From an uncultured Eubacteriales bacterium (GTDB lineage Bacteria; Bacillota; Clostridia; Oscillospirales; Acutalibacteraceae): a stretch of DNA of 24,771 nucleotides. Below, one piece after another: positions 1-7,958 of the stretch (its first letter is position 1; every line of letters starts with the position of its first letter). Both the position numbers and the translations under genes were made by a program. The notes under the pieces were generated by a model. That model did no database searches. It was not told the origin of the DNA and saw only the letters and a list, made by a program, of their open reading frames with translations. The stretch spans positions 1 to 24,771 of the forward strand of contig CAKTEU010000029.1 of assembly GCA_934552855.1 (NCBI GenBank), given 5' to 3'.

Positions 1-34
1 CTACTTTTTTAGATTTTTTCTTCTCTTTTTTTGC

Positions 35-77
35 AGGCTCTTATTTGGTTACCCCAACATTTATTATAGAGCCTTTT
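35..77. terminator. Stem-loop, possible terminator of an upstream gene
   Basis: AGGCTC at 35-40 pairs with GAGCCT at 69-74, enclosing a smaller TTGG/CCAA hairpin at 45-57. Only four T residues follow the outer stem, so termination is uncertain. It could equally be the folded end of a decayed mobile or repeat element. Confidence 0.3.
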
Positions 78-134
78 AAGATTACAGCTTAAATCTTCGG
101 TCTTTTTTTGTTGCTCAAATGAAGCCGTTACATA

Positions 135-158
135 GCCGCAGAAATAAAACTCTGCGGC
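135..158. other. Perfect 8-bp hairpin
   Basis: GCCGCAGA at 135-142 and TCTGCGGC at 151-158 form a perfect 8-bp stem with an 8-nt loop. No clean T-tract follows (ATATTTCATTTC), so this may be a weak terminator or an mRNA-end stabiliser. It lies upstream of the gene remnant that starts near 184-235. Confidence 0.4.
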
Positions 159-234
159 ATATTTCATTTCAAGGTGGACAGAAATGTGTATCAGTCAGGC
201 TTCACTTAGCGAACAGTTTCGCTCAAGAAATTAA

Positions 235-695
235 CTTCAATTTTTATCGAATGGTTATACTTCGGTAACTGCACTTTCAACTAAAAGAAATGTTCTCAGA
301 ATTAATGCCAAAAGCAAGGCTGTTGCAAACAGTATTGCTAAACAGTTGAAGAACAATGAGAGAATTTACAGATGTAAAAAGATCAATATTTTTGCCGGTG
401 ATGAACTTGCATGCACCGTCAAACCGGCTGTCAGTATGCCTCAATTGATGTTACGCCCGGAAAGGGCTGCATTAAAGTAAAATACAATGCAGTCAAAAAT
501 GCAACCGGTTTTCAACTTAGAATTAACGGCAACAGAAATGACGTTAAAAAGATATATAAAACCGAAAAATCAATGACTGTAACGCTCAAAAATCTTCCTG
601 CCGGAAAATACAAGGTTTATCTCAGGGTCTTTAAAATCAACGGAAAGCAGGTAACATATTCGCGTTGCAACGGAAAAACCGTAACGGTAAAGTAA
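235..695 (+). pseudogene. Frame-disrupted remnant of a secreted Fn3-like protein
   Basis: The last 94 codons (411-695) encode a small beta-sandwich of fibronectin type III character, with a pattern typical of Clostridia surface proteins (VKYNAVKNATGFQLRI, LKNLPAGKYKVYLRVF). The apparent ATG at 411 has no ribosome binding site and a TGA lies just upstream in that frame (402-404). The frame starting at 235 is open up to 480 and has coding character (residues such as INAKSKAVANSIAKQLKNNE). The coding signal therefore seems to cross from frame 1 to frame 3 near 420-440, which fits a frameshifted gene. A still earlier in-frame ATG at 184 with an AAGGTGG site runs into a TAA at 232. I read this as the decayed 3' part of a longer extracellular protein. 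A single sequencing error could also explain the shift. Confidence 0.5.
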
Positions 696-725
696 ACGTT
701 TGACCTATAAAAATAAAACACACGG

Positions 726-763
726 CAGCTTGGGCGAGGATTTTTGCCCAAGCTGTTATTTTA
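726..763 (+). terminator. Rho-independent terminator
   Basis: CAGCTTGGGC at 726-735 pairs perfectly with GCCCAAGCTG at 746-755 around a 10-nt loop, followed by TTATTTTA. It ends the transcript of the Fn3-like remnant. Confidence 0.8.
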
Positions 764-776
764 TAAGCACATGAGG

Positions 777-805
777 TTGATATATGAAAAATAAAAGAGT
801 ATAAT
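777..805 (+). promoter_or_regulatory. Sigma-A promoter for the cupin gene
   Basis: TTGATA at 777-782 and TATAAT at 800-805 are separated by 17 bp. This is a near-consensus vegetative promoter directly after the terminator and about 55 bp before the cupin start. Confidence 0.75.
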
Positions 806-863
806 ATTAACAATAAAACAGCGTAAAATCACGCTGAAAATCGAAAGAACTACGGTGAGTAAT

Positions 864-1187
864 ATGTATAAGAACATTGAAAAAGAGAAAAAGCTTTGCC
901 TTGCCGATTTGGTTGATTATATCGACGGACAGGTTGTGAGCAAAACGCTTGTTCAAAACGAATCGGTTAGCATGACGATTTTTTCGTTCGACAAGGGAGA
1001 GGAAATTTCTTCTCATTCCGCCGGCGGAGACGCAATGGTAACTGTGCTTGACGGAAAAGGAAAGTTCACTGTCGGCGGCAAGGAATATGTCCTTGAAAAG
1101 GGCGAAACGCTCATTATGCCAAAAGGTATACCGCACGCTGTGTTTGGTCTTGAAAGGTTCAAAATGCAGCTTGTTGTTTCGTTTTGA
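864..1187 (+). CDS. Small single-domain cupin protein
   Basis: This 107-residue protein is one cupin beta-barrel. Its two half-motifs are visible as a glycine- and acid-rich stretch with one histidine (FDKGEEISSHSAGGDAM) and a second with GETLIMPKGIPHAV. Stand-alone cupins of this type are common in Clostridia and usually bind a metal or small ligand, but no substrate can be assigned. I chose the ATG at 864; a GTG three codons upstream at 855 is in frame and overlaps the GGTGAG that would serve the ATG, so the start is uncertain. It has its own good promoter and is followed after 34 bp by a secreted protein with a strong ribosome binding site, so the two are probably co-transcribed. The cupin assignment is firm and the function unknown. 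Confidence 0.85.
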   Translation: MYKNIEKEKKLCLADLVDYIDGQVVSKTLVQNESVSMTIFSFDKGEEISSHSAGGDAMVTVLDGKGKFTVGGKEYVLEKGETLIMPKGIPHAVFGLERFKMQLVVSF

Positions 1188-1221
1188 TTAAAAAATAAAA
1201 GCTGAAAACGGAGGAAGTATT

Positions 1222-2139
1222 ATGTCAAAAAAAATTGTGTCGGTACTGTTGGTTATTTCGCTGATTTTTTCTTTTTGTTCGGTGACCGCTTTTGCAACGG
1301 AAGAAAAAACAATGCCCGGAGTGAGTGAAATTGAAAGCGCAATTTCAAAAGATTTTGACGGCGCAAAAAAGTCCGCCTCGCTTCTCATGAGTCTTTCAAA
1401 AAGCCTTATGAAAAATCTCGGACCGTACGTTGAGAAAGTTGTTCTTACGCCCGAAAACACCGAAAAGGCAAAGCAGGCGGTTTCAAAGGTTATGGCGAAA
1501 CTCATTGACAAAATCACAAAGCCGTCGGAGCCGTCCGAGCCTTCAAAACCGGAAGAGCCTTCAAATCCTTCCGACCCCTCAAAGCCTTCCGAACCGGTAA
1601 CACCGGAAAAACCTTCAAAGGATAAAATTTCAATTGAGGAACTCAAGGCTATGCTGAAGCGTTATATTTTTGTTAAGGTTGACGACGCTGACGCAGCCGC
1701 TTTGGATATTGTCAAAAAGTCCGATATTAAATATGCCCTTGTTACCGATAAGGACGGAACGGTATATATCAGCGTTGATATCAAAGAGAATCCGGAAATT
1801 TTTAACTATTCCGTTTTCAAAAATGTTGTTGACGGGCTTTATGCCGCACAGGGCGAAGAGCTGCTCAAAAACAACAACGGCGAAACCGATTACGCAATGA
1901 GCTATGAACACATTGCCGGTGAGCTTGCGCTCCATGCAATCATTTATGCGGTGACGAATGAGATTATCAATGTGACCGGAACAAAAAACAGTTTTATCAT
2001 TAAAATGTATGACAAGGCAGTCGTTGCAGCACTAAACTATGACGAGAACAGACTTCCGACGGAAGTTTTTGCAATGCTTGGCGTTCTTCTTGTTGACTTT
2101 TTTCAGTTCAACCTTTTGAAGCTTTTCGGCGTGCTTTAA
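1222..2139 (+). CDS. Secreted protein with a proline-rich repeat linker, function unknown
   Basis: The 305-residue product starts with a clear signal peptide: lysines at 3-4, a hydrophobic core, and a likely cleavage after AFA near residue 25. A helical segment follows, then a low-complexity linker at about 99-133 built from K/E/N/D-P-S units (for example KPSEPSEPSKPEEPSNPSDP), then a C-terminal region of about 170 residues ending in a hydrophobic stretch (about 282-305). I recognise no catalytic domain. The linker resembles wall-spanning regions, but there is no LPxTG sorting signal. A GGAGG site at 1210-1214 supports the ATG at 1222. A terminator follows, so this is the last gene of the cupin unit. 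Confidence 0.85.
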   Translation: MSKKIVSVLLVISLIFSFCSVTAFATEEKTMPGVSEIESAISKDFDGAKKSASLLMSLSKSLMKNLGPYVEKVVLTPENTEKAKQAVSKVMAKLIDKITKPSEPSEPSKPEEPSNPSDPSKPSEPVTPEKPSKDKISIEELKAMLKRYIFVKVDDADAAALDIVKKSDIKYALVTDKDGTVYISVDIKENPEIFNYSVFKNVVDGLYAAQGEELLKNNNGETDYAMSYEHIAGELALHAIIYAVTNEIINVTGTKNSFIIKMYDKAVVAALNYDENRLPTEVFAMLGVLLVDFFQFNLLKLFGVL

Positions 2140-2165
2140 TGTCTTTTGAATGAAAAGTTAATACG

Positions 2166-2213
2166 GCAGTCTTTGTGTTTGCTTTTTGTGAACAAAAAGA
2201 CTGCTTCTTTTTT
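2166..2213 (+). terminator. Rho-independent terminator
   Basis: GCAGTCTTT at 2166-2174 pairs with AAAGACTGC at 2196-2204, followed by TTCTTTTTT. It closes the cupin/secreted-protein unit. Confidence 0.8.
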
Positions 2214-2546
2214 ATTTTTGGAGGGAATTTGCTTTTGAAATATGGATTTAATTGTCAAAATATGTTACAATAACTTATCGGGATTACAGTGCACTCAAGG
2301 GCTTTTGTTTAAAGTGTTTTTCATGATTGCCTTTTTGGAGCGTGCCTGAAAAGAAAACGAAGAAAACAAATATTTTGGGCTATATACGAAATGCATACCC
2401 GATATGACTTTTTTGTAATTTACAAAAGTCATAATTTTTTGATAAAATATATCGAATATAGTCGAAAAATGAGTTTTTATGCGAAAAACAGTGCTTTTGG
2501 GTTTTAAATAACAGACAAAAATTTGACTTTACGGGAGAAAATTTTT
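2214..2546 (+). promoter_or_regulatory. Intergenic leader of the hydrogenase-Hdr-Frd operon
   Basis: No gene is visible in this A/T-rich stretch between a terminator and the first gene of the 14-gene run. Two inverted repeats stand out. One is TTGTCAAAATATGTTACAA at 2252-2270, which has TTGT/ACAA ends reminiscent of a Rex operator but is one base longer than the usual 18 bp. The other is the palindrome TTTTGTAATTTACAAAA at 2411-2427. A possible promoter is TTTACA at 2419-2424 with TAAAAT at 2443-2448 (18-bp spacer), so the second palindrome would overlap the -35 box. Confidence 0.45.
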
Positions 2547-2789
2547 ATGAAAATCACCATCTGCATCGGAAGCTCGTGCCATATCAAAGGTTCTCACAGT
2601 GTTGTAAGCAGATTACAGGAGCTCGTGAGTGAAAAAGAACTTGAAGAAAAAATCGAACTTTCCGGTGCCTTTTGCATGAATAATTGCCAAAAGGGAGTTT
2701 GCGTGACGGTTGACGGCGAATTTTATTCGGTATCGCCGGAAACGGTTGACGAATTTTTTGAAAACACGGTGCTTAAAAAGCTCGGCTGA
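2547..2789 (+). CDS. Thioredoxin-like [2Fe-2S] ferredoxin (NuoE/HydA-associated type)
   Basis: The 80-residue protein has the thioredoxin-like ferredoxin pattern of the NuoE C-terminal domain. A Cys-x4-Cys pair near residues 6-11 follows the first strand, and a Cys-x3-Cys pair (FCMNNCQKG) comes later; together they bind one [2Fe-2S] cluster. It lacks the N-terminal helical domain of NuoE, and no NuoF partner is present. I chose the ATG at 2547 because GGGAG at 2533-2537 is well spaced, rather than an in-frame TTG at 2523. It is followed after 88 bp, with no evident terminator, by the [FeFe] hydrogenase, so it is probably the hydrogenase's small electron carrier (inference). Confidence 0.85.
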   Translation: MKITICIGSSCHIKGSHSVVSRLQELVSEKELEEKIELSGAFCMNNCQKGVCVTVDGEFYSVSPETVDEFFENTVLKKLG

Positions 2790-2877
2790 AAAATGAAAAA
2801 ACATTCGCTCTGTTTGAAAAGGGAGAAGCGGACAGAAAATTAAAAAGTTAATTCTTTTAAATGAGGGATAAAGTGTT

Positions 2878-4308
2878 ATGCGGAAATTTGACACAAAGGT
2901 TCAGTATCTGAAATACAAGGTACTCAGAGAGGTTGCACGGCAGGCGTGGAGCGGAACTCTTTATGAAAATCTTTTCGATATACCGAAGATTATCATTCCG
3001 GGCAATACTCCCACAATGCGCTGCTGCGTCTATAAGGAAAGGGCAATTCTTTCCGAAAGGGTCAAAATTGCAATGGGCGGCAACAAAAGCAATCCTAATG
3101 TAATTGAGGTTATTGAAACCGCCTGCGACGAATGCCCGATGGGCGGCTATGAAATCACAAATTCATGCCGTGGCTGCCTTGCAAACCGTTGTGAAGACGT
3201 TTGCAAAAGGGGAGCAATCTCGTTTGACCACAACCACGTTGCCCATATTGACAAGTCAAAATGCGTTGACTGCGGAATGTGCGCAAAGGTCTGTCCGTTT
3301 TCGGCAATCGTTGACCGCAAACGCCCGTGTCAGAGTGCCTGCAAGGTTAAGGCAATTTCAATGGACGAAAACAAGGCGGCAAAAATCGATGACGAAAAAT
3401 GCATTGCCTGCGGCTCATGCGTTTATCAGTGCCCCTTCGGCGCAATAACCGATAAGTCATATATCCTTGAAGTTATTGATATGCTTAAGGAAAGCGAAAA
3501 CAACTCAAAATATAAGGTTTACGCTTTGGTTGCGCCTTCAATTTCAAGCCAGTTTACTTATGCAAAACACGGACAGGTTATTTCAGGACTCAAAGCGCTC
3601 GGTTTCCATACGGCGATTGAAGCCGCTCTCGGCGCAGATATGGTTGCTTTTGAGGAATCGAAGGAGCTTTATGAAAAAGGCTTTTTAATGAGCTCGTGCT
3701 GTCCGGCGTTTGTAAGTTATATTGAAAAGAATTTCCCTGCGCTTAAACAGTATGTGTCGCACAATCTTTCGCCGATGGCGGTTATTGCAAAATATATTAA
3801 GAGTACCGACAAAACGGCAAAGGTTGTTTTCATCGGTCCCTGCACGGCAAAAAAAGCCGAAGTCAAAAAAGATGAAGTCAAAGAATATGTTGACTCTGCA
3901 ATGACTTTTGAAGAACTTCAGGCACTTTTTGACAGCAAGGATATTGATATAACAACGCTTGAGGACGATGTTCTTGACAACGCTTCGTATTACGGAAGAA
4001 TTTTTGCAAGGAGCGGCGGACTTTCCGATGCGGTTGCCGAAGGGCTCAAAGAACACGGTATCACCGATTTTGAGCTTAAGCCGGAAATTTGCGACGGAAT
4101 TGAAGAATGCAAAGCCGCACTTTTGAAAAAGAGCAAAAATTTCCTTCAGGCAAACTTTGTTGAGGGCATGGCGTGCGTCGGCGGCTGTATCGGCGGTGCG
4201 GGTTGCCTCACCCACGGCGCAAAAAACAAGGCCGAGGTCGATAAATACGGCAAAGAGGCTTTTGAAAAAACAATAACCGATGCAATTTCGGTCATTAAGA
4301 ATATATAA
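2878..4308 (+). CDS. Monomeric [FeFe] hydrogenase, probably group B
   Basis: The 476-residue protein carries an N-terminal ferredoxin region and a C-terminal H-cluster domain. Cysteines at about 83-109, 129-139, 151-155 and 175-185 (for example CVDCGMCAKVCP and CIACGSCVYQCP) supply several [4Fe-4S] clusters. The H-cluster motifs are all present: SSCCPAF at 272-278, GPCTAKKAE at 320-328, and EGMACVGGCIGG at 429-440. The cysteine that donates protons in CpI (C299) corresponds to C274, and the cluster ligands to C275, C322, C433 and C437, so the enzyme looks intact. The N-terminal cysteine layout and the CCPAF variant suggest group B rather than the group A bifurcating or prototypical enzymes. 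Group B members occur widely in gut Clostridia and are thought to exchange electrons with ferredoxin, but few are biochemically characterised. It lies 15 bp before hdrB in the same operon, suggesting H2 output or uptake for the Hdr complex (inference). Confidence 0.9.
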   Translation: MRKFDTKVQYLKYKVLREVARQAWSGTLYENLFDIPKIIIPGNTPTMRCCVYKERAILSERVKIAMGGNKSNPNVIEVIETACDECPMGGYEITNSCRGCLANRCEDVCKRGAISFDHNHVAHIDKSKCVDCGMCAKVCPFSAIVDRKRPCQSACKVKAISMDENKAAKIDDEKCIACGSCVYQCPFGAITDKSYILEVIDMLKESENNSKYKVYALVAPSISSQFTYAKHGQVISGLKALGFHTAIEAALGADMVAFEESKELYEKGFLMSSCCPAFVSYIEKNFPALKQYVSHNLSPMAVIAKYIKSTDKTAKVVFIGPCTAKKAEVKKDEVKEYVDSAMTFEELQALFDSKDIDITTLEDDVLDNASYYGRIFARSGGLSDAVAEGLKEHGITDFELKPEICDGIEECKAALLKKSKNFLQANFVEGMACVGGCIGGAGCLTHGAKNKAEVDKYGKEAFEKTITDAISVIKNI

Positions 4309-4323
4309 GGAGTGGAACAAGAA

Positions 4324-5103
4324 ATGATTTACAGTTATTTTCCGGGCTGCACTTTGAAAACCAAGGGCAAGGATCTTGACATTTATGGAAGAGAAGCGGC
4401 CGAAAAACTTGGAATAACACTTGAAGAACTGCCCGAATGGCAGTGCTGCGGAGGGGTTTATCCGCTTGCAAGCGATGAGGTTGCAACAAAGCTTTCCTCT
4501 GTTAGAGCGCTCCTTGGCGCAAGAGAAAAAAATCAGCCCCTTTTGACAATGTGTTCCGCTTGCCACCATGTAATCAAAAGGGTCAACTACGATATGCAGC
4601 ACAAGCCCGATTTTTCAATGAAGGTCAATAACTATCTCGGCCTTTTTGAAGAATACCACGGCGAAACAAGGGTTGTTCATTACCTTGAAATGCTCAGAGA
4701 CGATTACGGCTTTGACAAACTCAAGCAAATGGTTGTAAATCCCCTCAAGGGCAAAAGAATTGCCGCATATTACGGCTGCCTTCTTTTGAGACCGGGAAAG
4801 GAAATGGCTTTTGATAACCCGGAAAACCCGACCATCATTGAAGACTTTATCACAGCAATCGGTGCAACACCGGTCAAGTATCCCTTCCGCAACGAATGCT
4901 GCGGCGGATATATGACAATGACCGACAAGCCCCTTGCAAGCAACATGGCAACAATGGTTGTCGATTCGGCAAAGCTCAAGGGTGCCGAATGTATTATCAC
5001 CGCCTGTCCGCTTTGTCTTTATAACCTCAAACAAAGCAGCGAGGATAAAATTCCCGTATATTATTTCACTGAGCTTTTGGCAGAAGCTCTCGGATTAAAG
5101 TAA
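4324..5103 (+). CDS. hdrB: Heterodisulfide reductase subunit B-like protein (HdrB)
   Basis: The 259-residue protein has two CCG domains. The first has C9, C41-C42, C77 and C80; the second has C152, C192-C193, C228 and C231. In HdrB these cysteines bind two noncubane [4Fe-4S] clusters that reduce a disulfide. All ten are kept, so the clusters should form. I start at the ATG at 4324, 11 nt after the AAGGAG of the preceding gene's end; an in-frame GTG at 4312 overlaps that site and is unlikely. The same CCG domain is fused to the C-terminus of methanogen thiol:fumarate reductase TfrB, whereas the FrdB encoded downstream here lacks it. The true acceptor is unknown: a disulfide, or simply electron relay to FrdB. 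Confidence 0.92.
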   Translation: MIYSYFPGCTLKTKGKDLDIYGREAAEKLGITLEELPEWQCCGGVYPLASDEVATKLSSVRALLGAREKNQPLLTMCSACHHVIKRVNYDMQHKPDFSMKVNNYLGLFEEYHGETRVVHYLEMLRDDYGFDKLKQMVVNPLKGKRIAAYYGCLLLRPGKEMAFDNPENPTIIEDFITAIGATPVKYPFRNECCGGYMTMTDKPLASNMATMVVDSAKLKGAECIITACPLCLYNLKQSSEDKIPVYYFTELLAEALGLK

Positions 5104-5118
5104 GGAGGAGGGAAATAT

Positions 5119-5505
5119 ATGGATTCAAAGGAACTGTGCAAAGAAGTTATAAGAATCAGCGGCATAGATCCGAGAAAATGCATGAAGTGCGGAAAATGCT
5201 CGGCAACCTGCCCTGCGTTTGAAGATATGGATATCCATCCGCACGAATTTGTTTCAATGCTGTGTGACGAAAGAATTGACAGACTTCTTACATCAAAGTC
5301 GCTTTGGCGTTGCGTTTCCTGCTTTGCCTGCGTTGAACGCTGCCCAAGGGGCGTTGAACCCGCAAGACTCATTGAGGCGGTCAGAGTTTGCCTCATCAGA
5401 AACCGAAACGAGAATTTCATCTCTCCCGATGAGATTCCCGCAATGCTTGATCCGCAGCTGCCACAGCAGGCGATAGTCAGCACTTTCAGAAAGTTCAGAA
5501 AATAA
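5119..5505 (+). CDS. hdrC: Heterodisulfide reductase subunit C-like protein (HdrC)
   Basis: The 128-residue protein holds two [4Fe-4S] motifs: C21-C24-C27-C31 (CMKCGKCSATCP) and C65-C68-C71-C75 (CVSCFACVERCP), as in HdrC. It would carry electrons between HdrA and HdrB. A strong AAGGAGGAGGG site precedes the ATG, and the gene starts 15 bp after hdrB. Length and motif spacing are normal for the family. Confidence 0.93.
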   Translation: MDSKELCKEVIRISGIDPRKCMKCGKCSATCPAFEDMDIHPHEFVSMLCDERIDRLLTSKSLWRCVSCFACVERCPRGVEPARLIEAVRVCLIRNRNENFISPDEIPAMLDPQLPQQAIVSTFRKFRK

Positions 5506-5517
5506 GGAGTGTTAAGT

Positions 5518-7506
5518 TTGCAAAGAATAGGAGTTTTCGTTTGTTGGTGCGGAAGCAACATCGCCGCCACGGTTGACGTTAAAAAAGTTGTTGAACAAAT
5601 CAAAAAAGAACCGGGCGTTGTTTATGCACAGGATTATCAGTATATGTGTTCCGAAGCGGGTCAGCTTCTTGTTAAAAACGCAATCACCGAGCATAAGCTT
5701 ACCGGCGTTGTAATTTGCTCATGCTCGCCGAGAATGCACGAAGCAACGTTCAGAAAAGCCGCTTCGTCCGTCGGCCTTAACCCGTATATGGTTGAGGTTG
5801 CAAACATTCGTGAGCAGTGCTCATGGATTCACAAAGACAAAGAAGAAGCAACAGAAAAGGCGATCATTCTTGCCCGTGCCGCCGTTGCAAAGGTCAGCCT
5901 TAATTCTCCCTTGCAGCCGGGTGAAAGCGCCGTTACAAAAAGAGCACTCATCATCGGCGGCGGAATCGCAGGAATCCAGTCGGCTCTTGATATTGCCGAC
6001 GCAGGCTATAAGGTTGATATTGTTGAAAGAGAGCCGACCATCGGCGGAAAGATGGCTCAGCTTGACAAAACCTTCCCGACTCTCGACTGTGCGGCGTGTA
6101 TTCTTACACCGAAAATGGTTGAAGCCGCTCAGCATGAAAATATTACCCTTTATACTTACAGCGAGGTTGAAGAAGTTAAGGGCTTTGTCGGAAACTTCGA
6201 CGTAAAAATCAGAAAGAAAGCAAGATATGTTGACGAGACAAAGTGTACCGGCTGCGCCGTTTGCACAAACAAGTGTCCGTCAAGAAAAGCCGGAAACGAA
6301 TTTAACTGCTCACTTGATAAAAGGGGCGCAATTTATATTCCGTTTGCCCAGGCCGTTCCGAACGTTGCGGTAATCGACACCGAGCACTGCGTTCACTTCA
6401 AAACCGGCAAATGCGGACTTTGCGAAAAGAACTGCTCCGCAAAGGCAATCAACTTTGATCAGAAGGACGAAATCATTGAAGAAAAGTACGGCGCAATCGT
6501 TGTTGCAACCGGTTATCAAATCAGCGACGTAACAAAGTACGACGAGTTCCAGTATACCGAACACCCGGACGTTGTCACTTCGCTTGAACTTGAAAGACTC
6601 ATGAACGCCGCCGGTCCGACAAAGGGTACTCTTCTTCGTCCGTCGAACCTTGAACATCCGAAGGATATCGTGTTCATTCAGTGCGTCGGTTCAAGAGACA
6701 TCACGGAAAGAGGTAAGTGCTACTGCTCAAAAATCTGCTGTATGTACACCGCAAAGCACGCAATGCTCATCAGAGAAAAATATCCCGATGTTAAGGTTCA
6801 CGTTTTCTATATCGACGTAAGAACCCCCGGAAAGAACTTTGACGAATTTTATCGCAGAGCCGTTGAACAGTATAACGTTGATTACATCAAGGGCATGGTA
6901 GGAAAGGTTTATGAAAACGAAAAGGGCGGCCTCACCGTCAGAGCCGTTAACCTCATTACCAACGAACGTGTTATGATTGACACCGACATGGTTGTTCTTG
7001 CCGCTGCAATCGAACCGAGCAAGGGCGTTAAAAAGGTTGCTTCAATGCTCACTGCAAGTATCGACACAAATAACTTCCTCACCGAGGCTCACCCGAAGCT
7101 TAAACCCGTTGAAAGCCCAACAGCCGGTGTATTCCTTTCGGGTGTATGCCAAGGCCCGAAGGATATTCCGGAAACGGTTTCTCAGGCCGGTGCGGCTGCG
7201 GTCAAGGTTGTCGGTCTGCTTGCAAAAGACAAGCTTGTTACGAATCCCTGCACAGCAACGCCGAACGAGCTTATGTGCAACGGTTGTTCGTCCTGCGAAA
7301 AGGTTTGCCCTTACGGCGCAATCACCTATATTGAAAAGCTTGTTAACGACCACGGCATTAAGGAAACAAGAAGAATCGCTTCGGTCAACTCGGCTGTTTG
7401 CCAGGGCTGCGGAGCGTGTACGGTTGCTTGCCCGAGCGGAGCAATGGACCTCAAGGGCTTCAGCAATAAACAAATAATGGCGGAGGTAGACGCAATATGC
7501 AGATAA
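5518..7506 (+). CDS. hdrA: Heterodisulfide reductase subunit A-like flavoprotein (HdrA), candidate bifurcating site
   Basis: The 662-residue protein has the full HdrA layout. The N-terminal domain carries CWCGSNIA, MCSEAGQ and CSCSPRMHE. A thioredoxin-reductase-like FAD domain follows, with GGGIAGIQSALDIADAGY near 147-164 and the HdrA-specific stretch TFPTLDCAACILTPKM. There is an inserted iron-sulfur region (CTGCAVCTNKCP and CGLCEKNC), and a C-terminal two-cluster ferredoxin (CNGCSSCEKVCP, CQGCGACTVACP). In characterised HdrA the FAD splits electron pairs between a high-potential acceptor through HdrBC and ferredoxin. I chose the TTG at 5518, eight bases after AAGGAG; the GTG at 5509 overlaps the binding site. 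The C-terminus overlaps the start of the mvhD/flxD gene. Bifurcation itself is inferred from the family. Confidence 0.92.
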   Translation: MQRIGVFVCWCGSNIAATVDVKKVVEQIKKEPGVVYAQDYQYMCSEAGQLLVKNAITEHKLTGVVICSCSPRMHEATFRKAASSVGLNPYMVEVANIREQCSWIHKDKEEATEKAIILARAAVAKVSLNSPLQPGESAVTKRALIIGGGIAGIQSALDIADAGYKVDIVEREPTIGGKMAQLDKTFPTLDCAACILTPKMVEAAQHENITLYTYSEVEEVKGFVGNFDVKIRKKARYVDETKCTGCAVCTNKCPSRKAGNEFNCSLDKRGAIYIPFAQAVPNVAVIDTEHCVHFKTGKCGLCEKNCSAKAINFDQKDEIIEEKYGAIVVATGYQISDVTKYDEFQYTEHPDVVTSLELERLMNAAGPTKGTLLRPSNLEHPKDIVFIQCVGSRDITERGKCYCSKICCMYTAKHAMLIREKYPDVKVHVFYIDVRTPGKNFDEFYRRAVEQYNVDYIKGMVGKVYENEKGGLTVRAVNLITNERVMIDTDMVVLAAAIEPSKGVKKVASMLTASIDTNNFLTEAHPKLKPVESPTAGVFLSGVCQGPKDIPETVSQAGAAAVKVVGLLAKDKLVTNPCTATPNELMCNGCSSCEKVCPYGAITYIEKLVNDHGIKETRRIASVNSAVCQGCGACTVACPSGAMDLKGFSNKQIMAEVDAICR

Positions 7507-7958
7507 ATGAAAACAATCAAACATCTGAATTCAAGCCGCTCATCGTTGCGTTTTGCTGCAACTGGTGCAGCTATGCCGGAGCCGACCTTGCCGGAACGGG
7601 CAGACTTGCTTATCCCGCAGACGTAAAAATCATTCGTGTTCCCTGCTCATGCAGAGTTAACCCGATGTTTATTCTCAAGGCGTTTGAAAGGGGAGCGGAC
7701 GGCGTAATTATCTGCGGCTGTCATCCCGGCGACTGCCATTACAGCACAGGTAACTATTACGCAAGAAGAAGAATGACCCTCCTTTTCTCAATGCTCGATT
7801 ATCTCGGCATTGAAAGAGGAAGAACAAGAGTTGAATGGGTCTCCGCCGCAGAAGGTCAGAAATTCTCACTCGTCATGAACGATTTCTCAAAACAGATTCA
7901 CGCTCTTGGCGAGAATAAGAAACTGGGGGATATAAGATGCAAAAAACAGCAGGATTGA
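7497..7958 (+). CDS. flxD: MvhD/FlxD-type [2Fe-2S] linker subunit
   Basis: The 153-residue protein matches the MvhD family: FCCNWCSYAGAD at 19-30, a second cysteine pair (C50, C52) in VPCSCRVNP, and GCHPGDCHY at 74-82. These cysteines bind a [2Fe-2S] cluster that delivers electrons to HdrA, from a [NiFe] hydrogenase in methanogens or from an NADH-oxidising Flx module in bacteria. Here no [NiFe] hydrogenase is present and FlxA-like genes follow, so the FlxD role is preferred. The start overlaps the end of hdrA by 10 bp and the end overlaps the next gene by 22 bp, indicating coupled translation. Confidence 0.9.
   Translation: MQINENNQTSEFKPLIVAFCCNWCSYAGADLAGTGRLAYPADVKIIRVPCSCRVNPMFILKAFERGADGVIICGCHPGDCHYSTGNYYARRRMTLLFSMLDYLGIERGRTRVEWVSAAEGQKFSLVMNDFSKQIHALGENKKLGDIRCKKQQD

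Noticed and set aside
1501..1620. Repeated CCTTCAAA/CCGTCGGAG-like units as a possible CRISPR or tandem DNA repeat
   Set aside because: The repeats are short, irregular and in frame, and encode the proline-rich linker; there are no spacers.
1188..1646. A reverse-strand frame with Gly-Phe-Glu-Gly-Ser repeats
   Set aside because: The repeats are the mirror of the Pro-Ser-Glu/Lys linker of the secreted protein on the + strand, which has a signal peptide and a strong ribosome binding site.
3685..4602. A 305-codon open frame on the - strand across the hydrogenase/hdrB junction, and other long reverse frames
   Set aside because: They lie opposite strongly supported genes with conserved cysteine motifs, have no ribosome binding site and encode no recognisable domain. 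Their openness follows from the codon bias of the + strand genes.
7497..7958. MvhD as sign of an F420-non-reducing [NiFe] hydrogenase
   Set aside because: No MvhA or MvhG gene is present, and a FlxA-like NAD(P)H module follows, so the MvhD family member is better read as FlxD.
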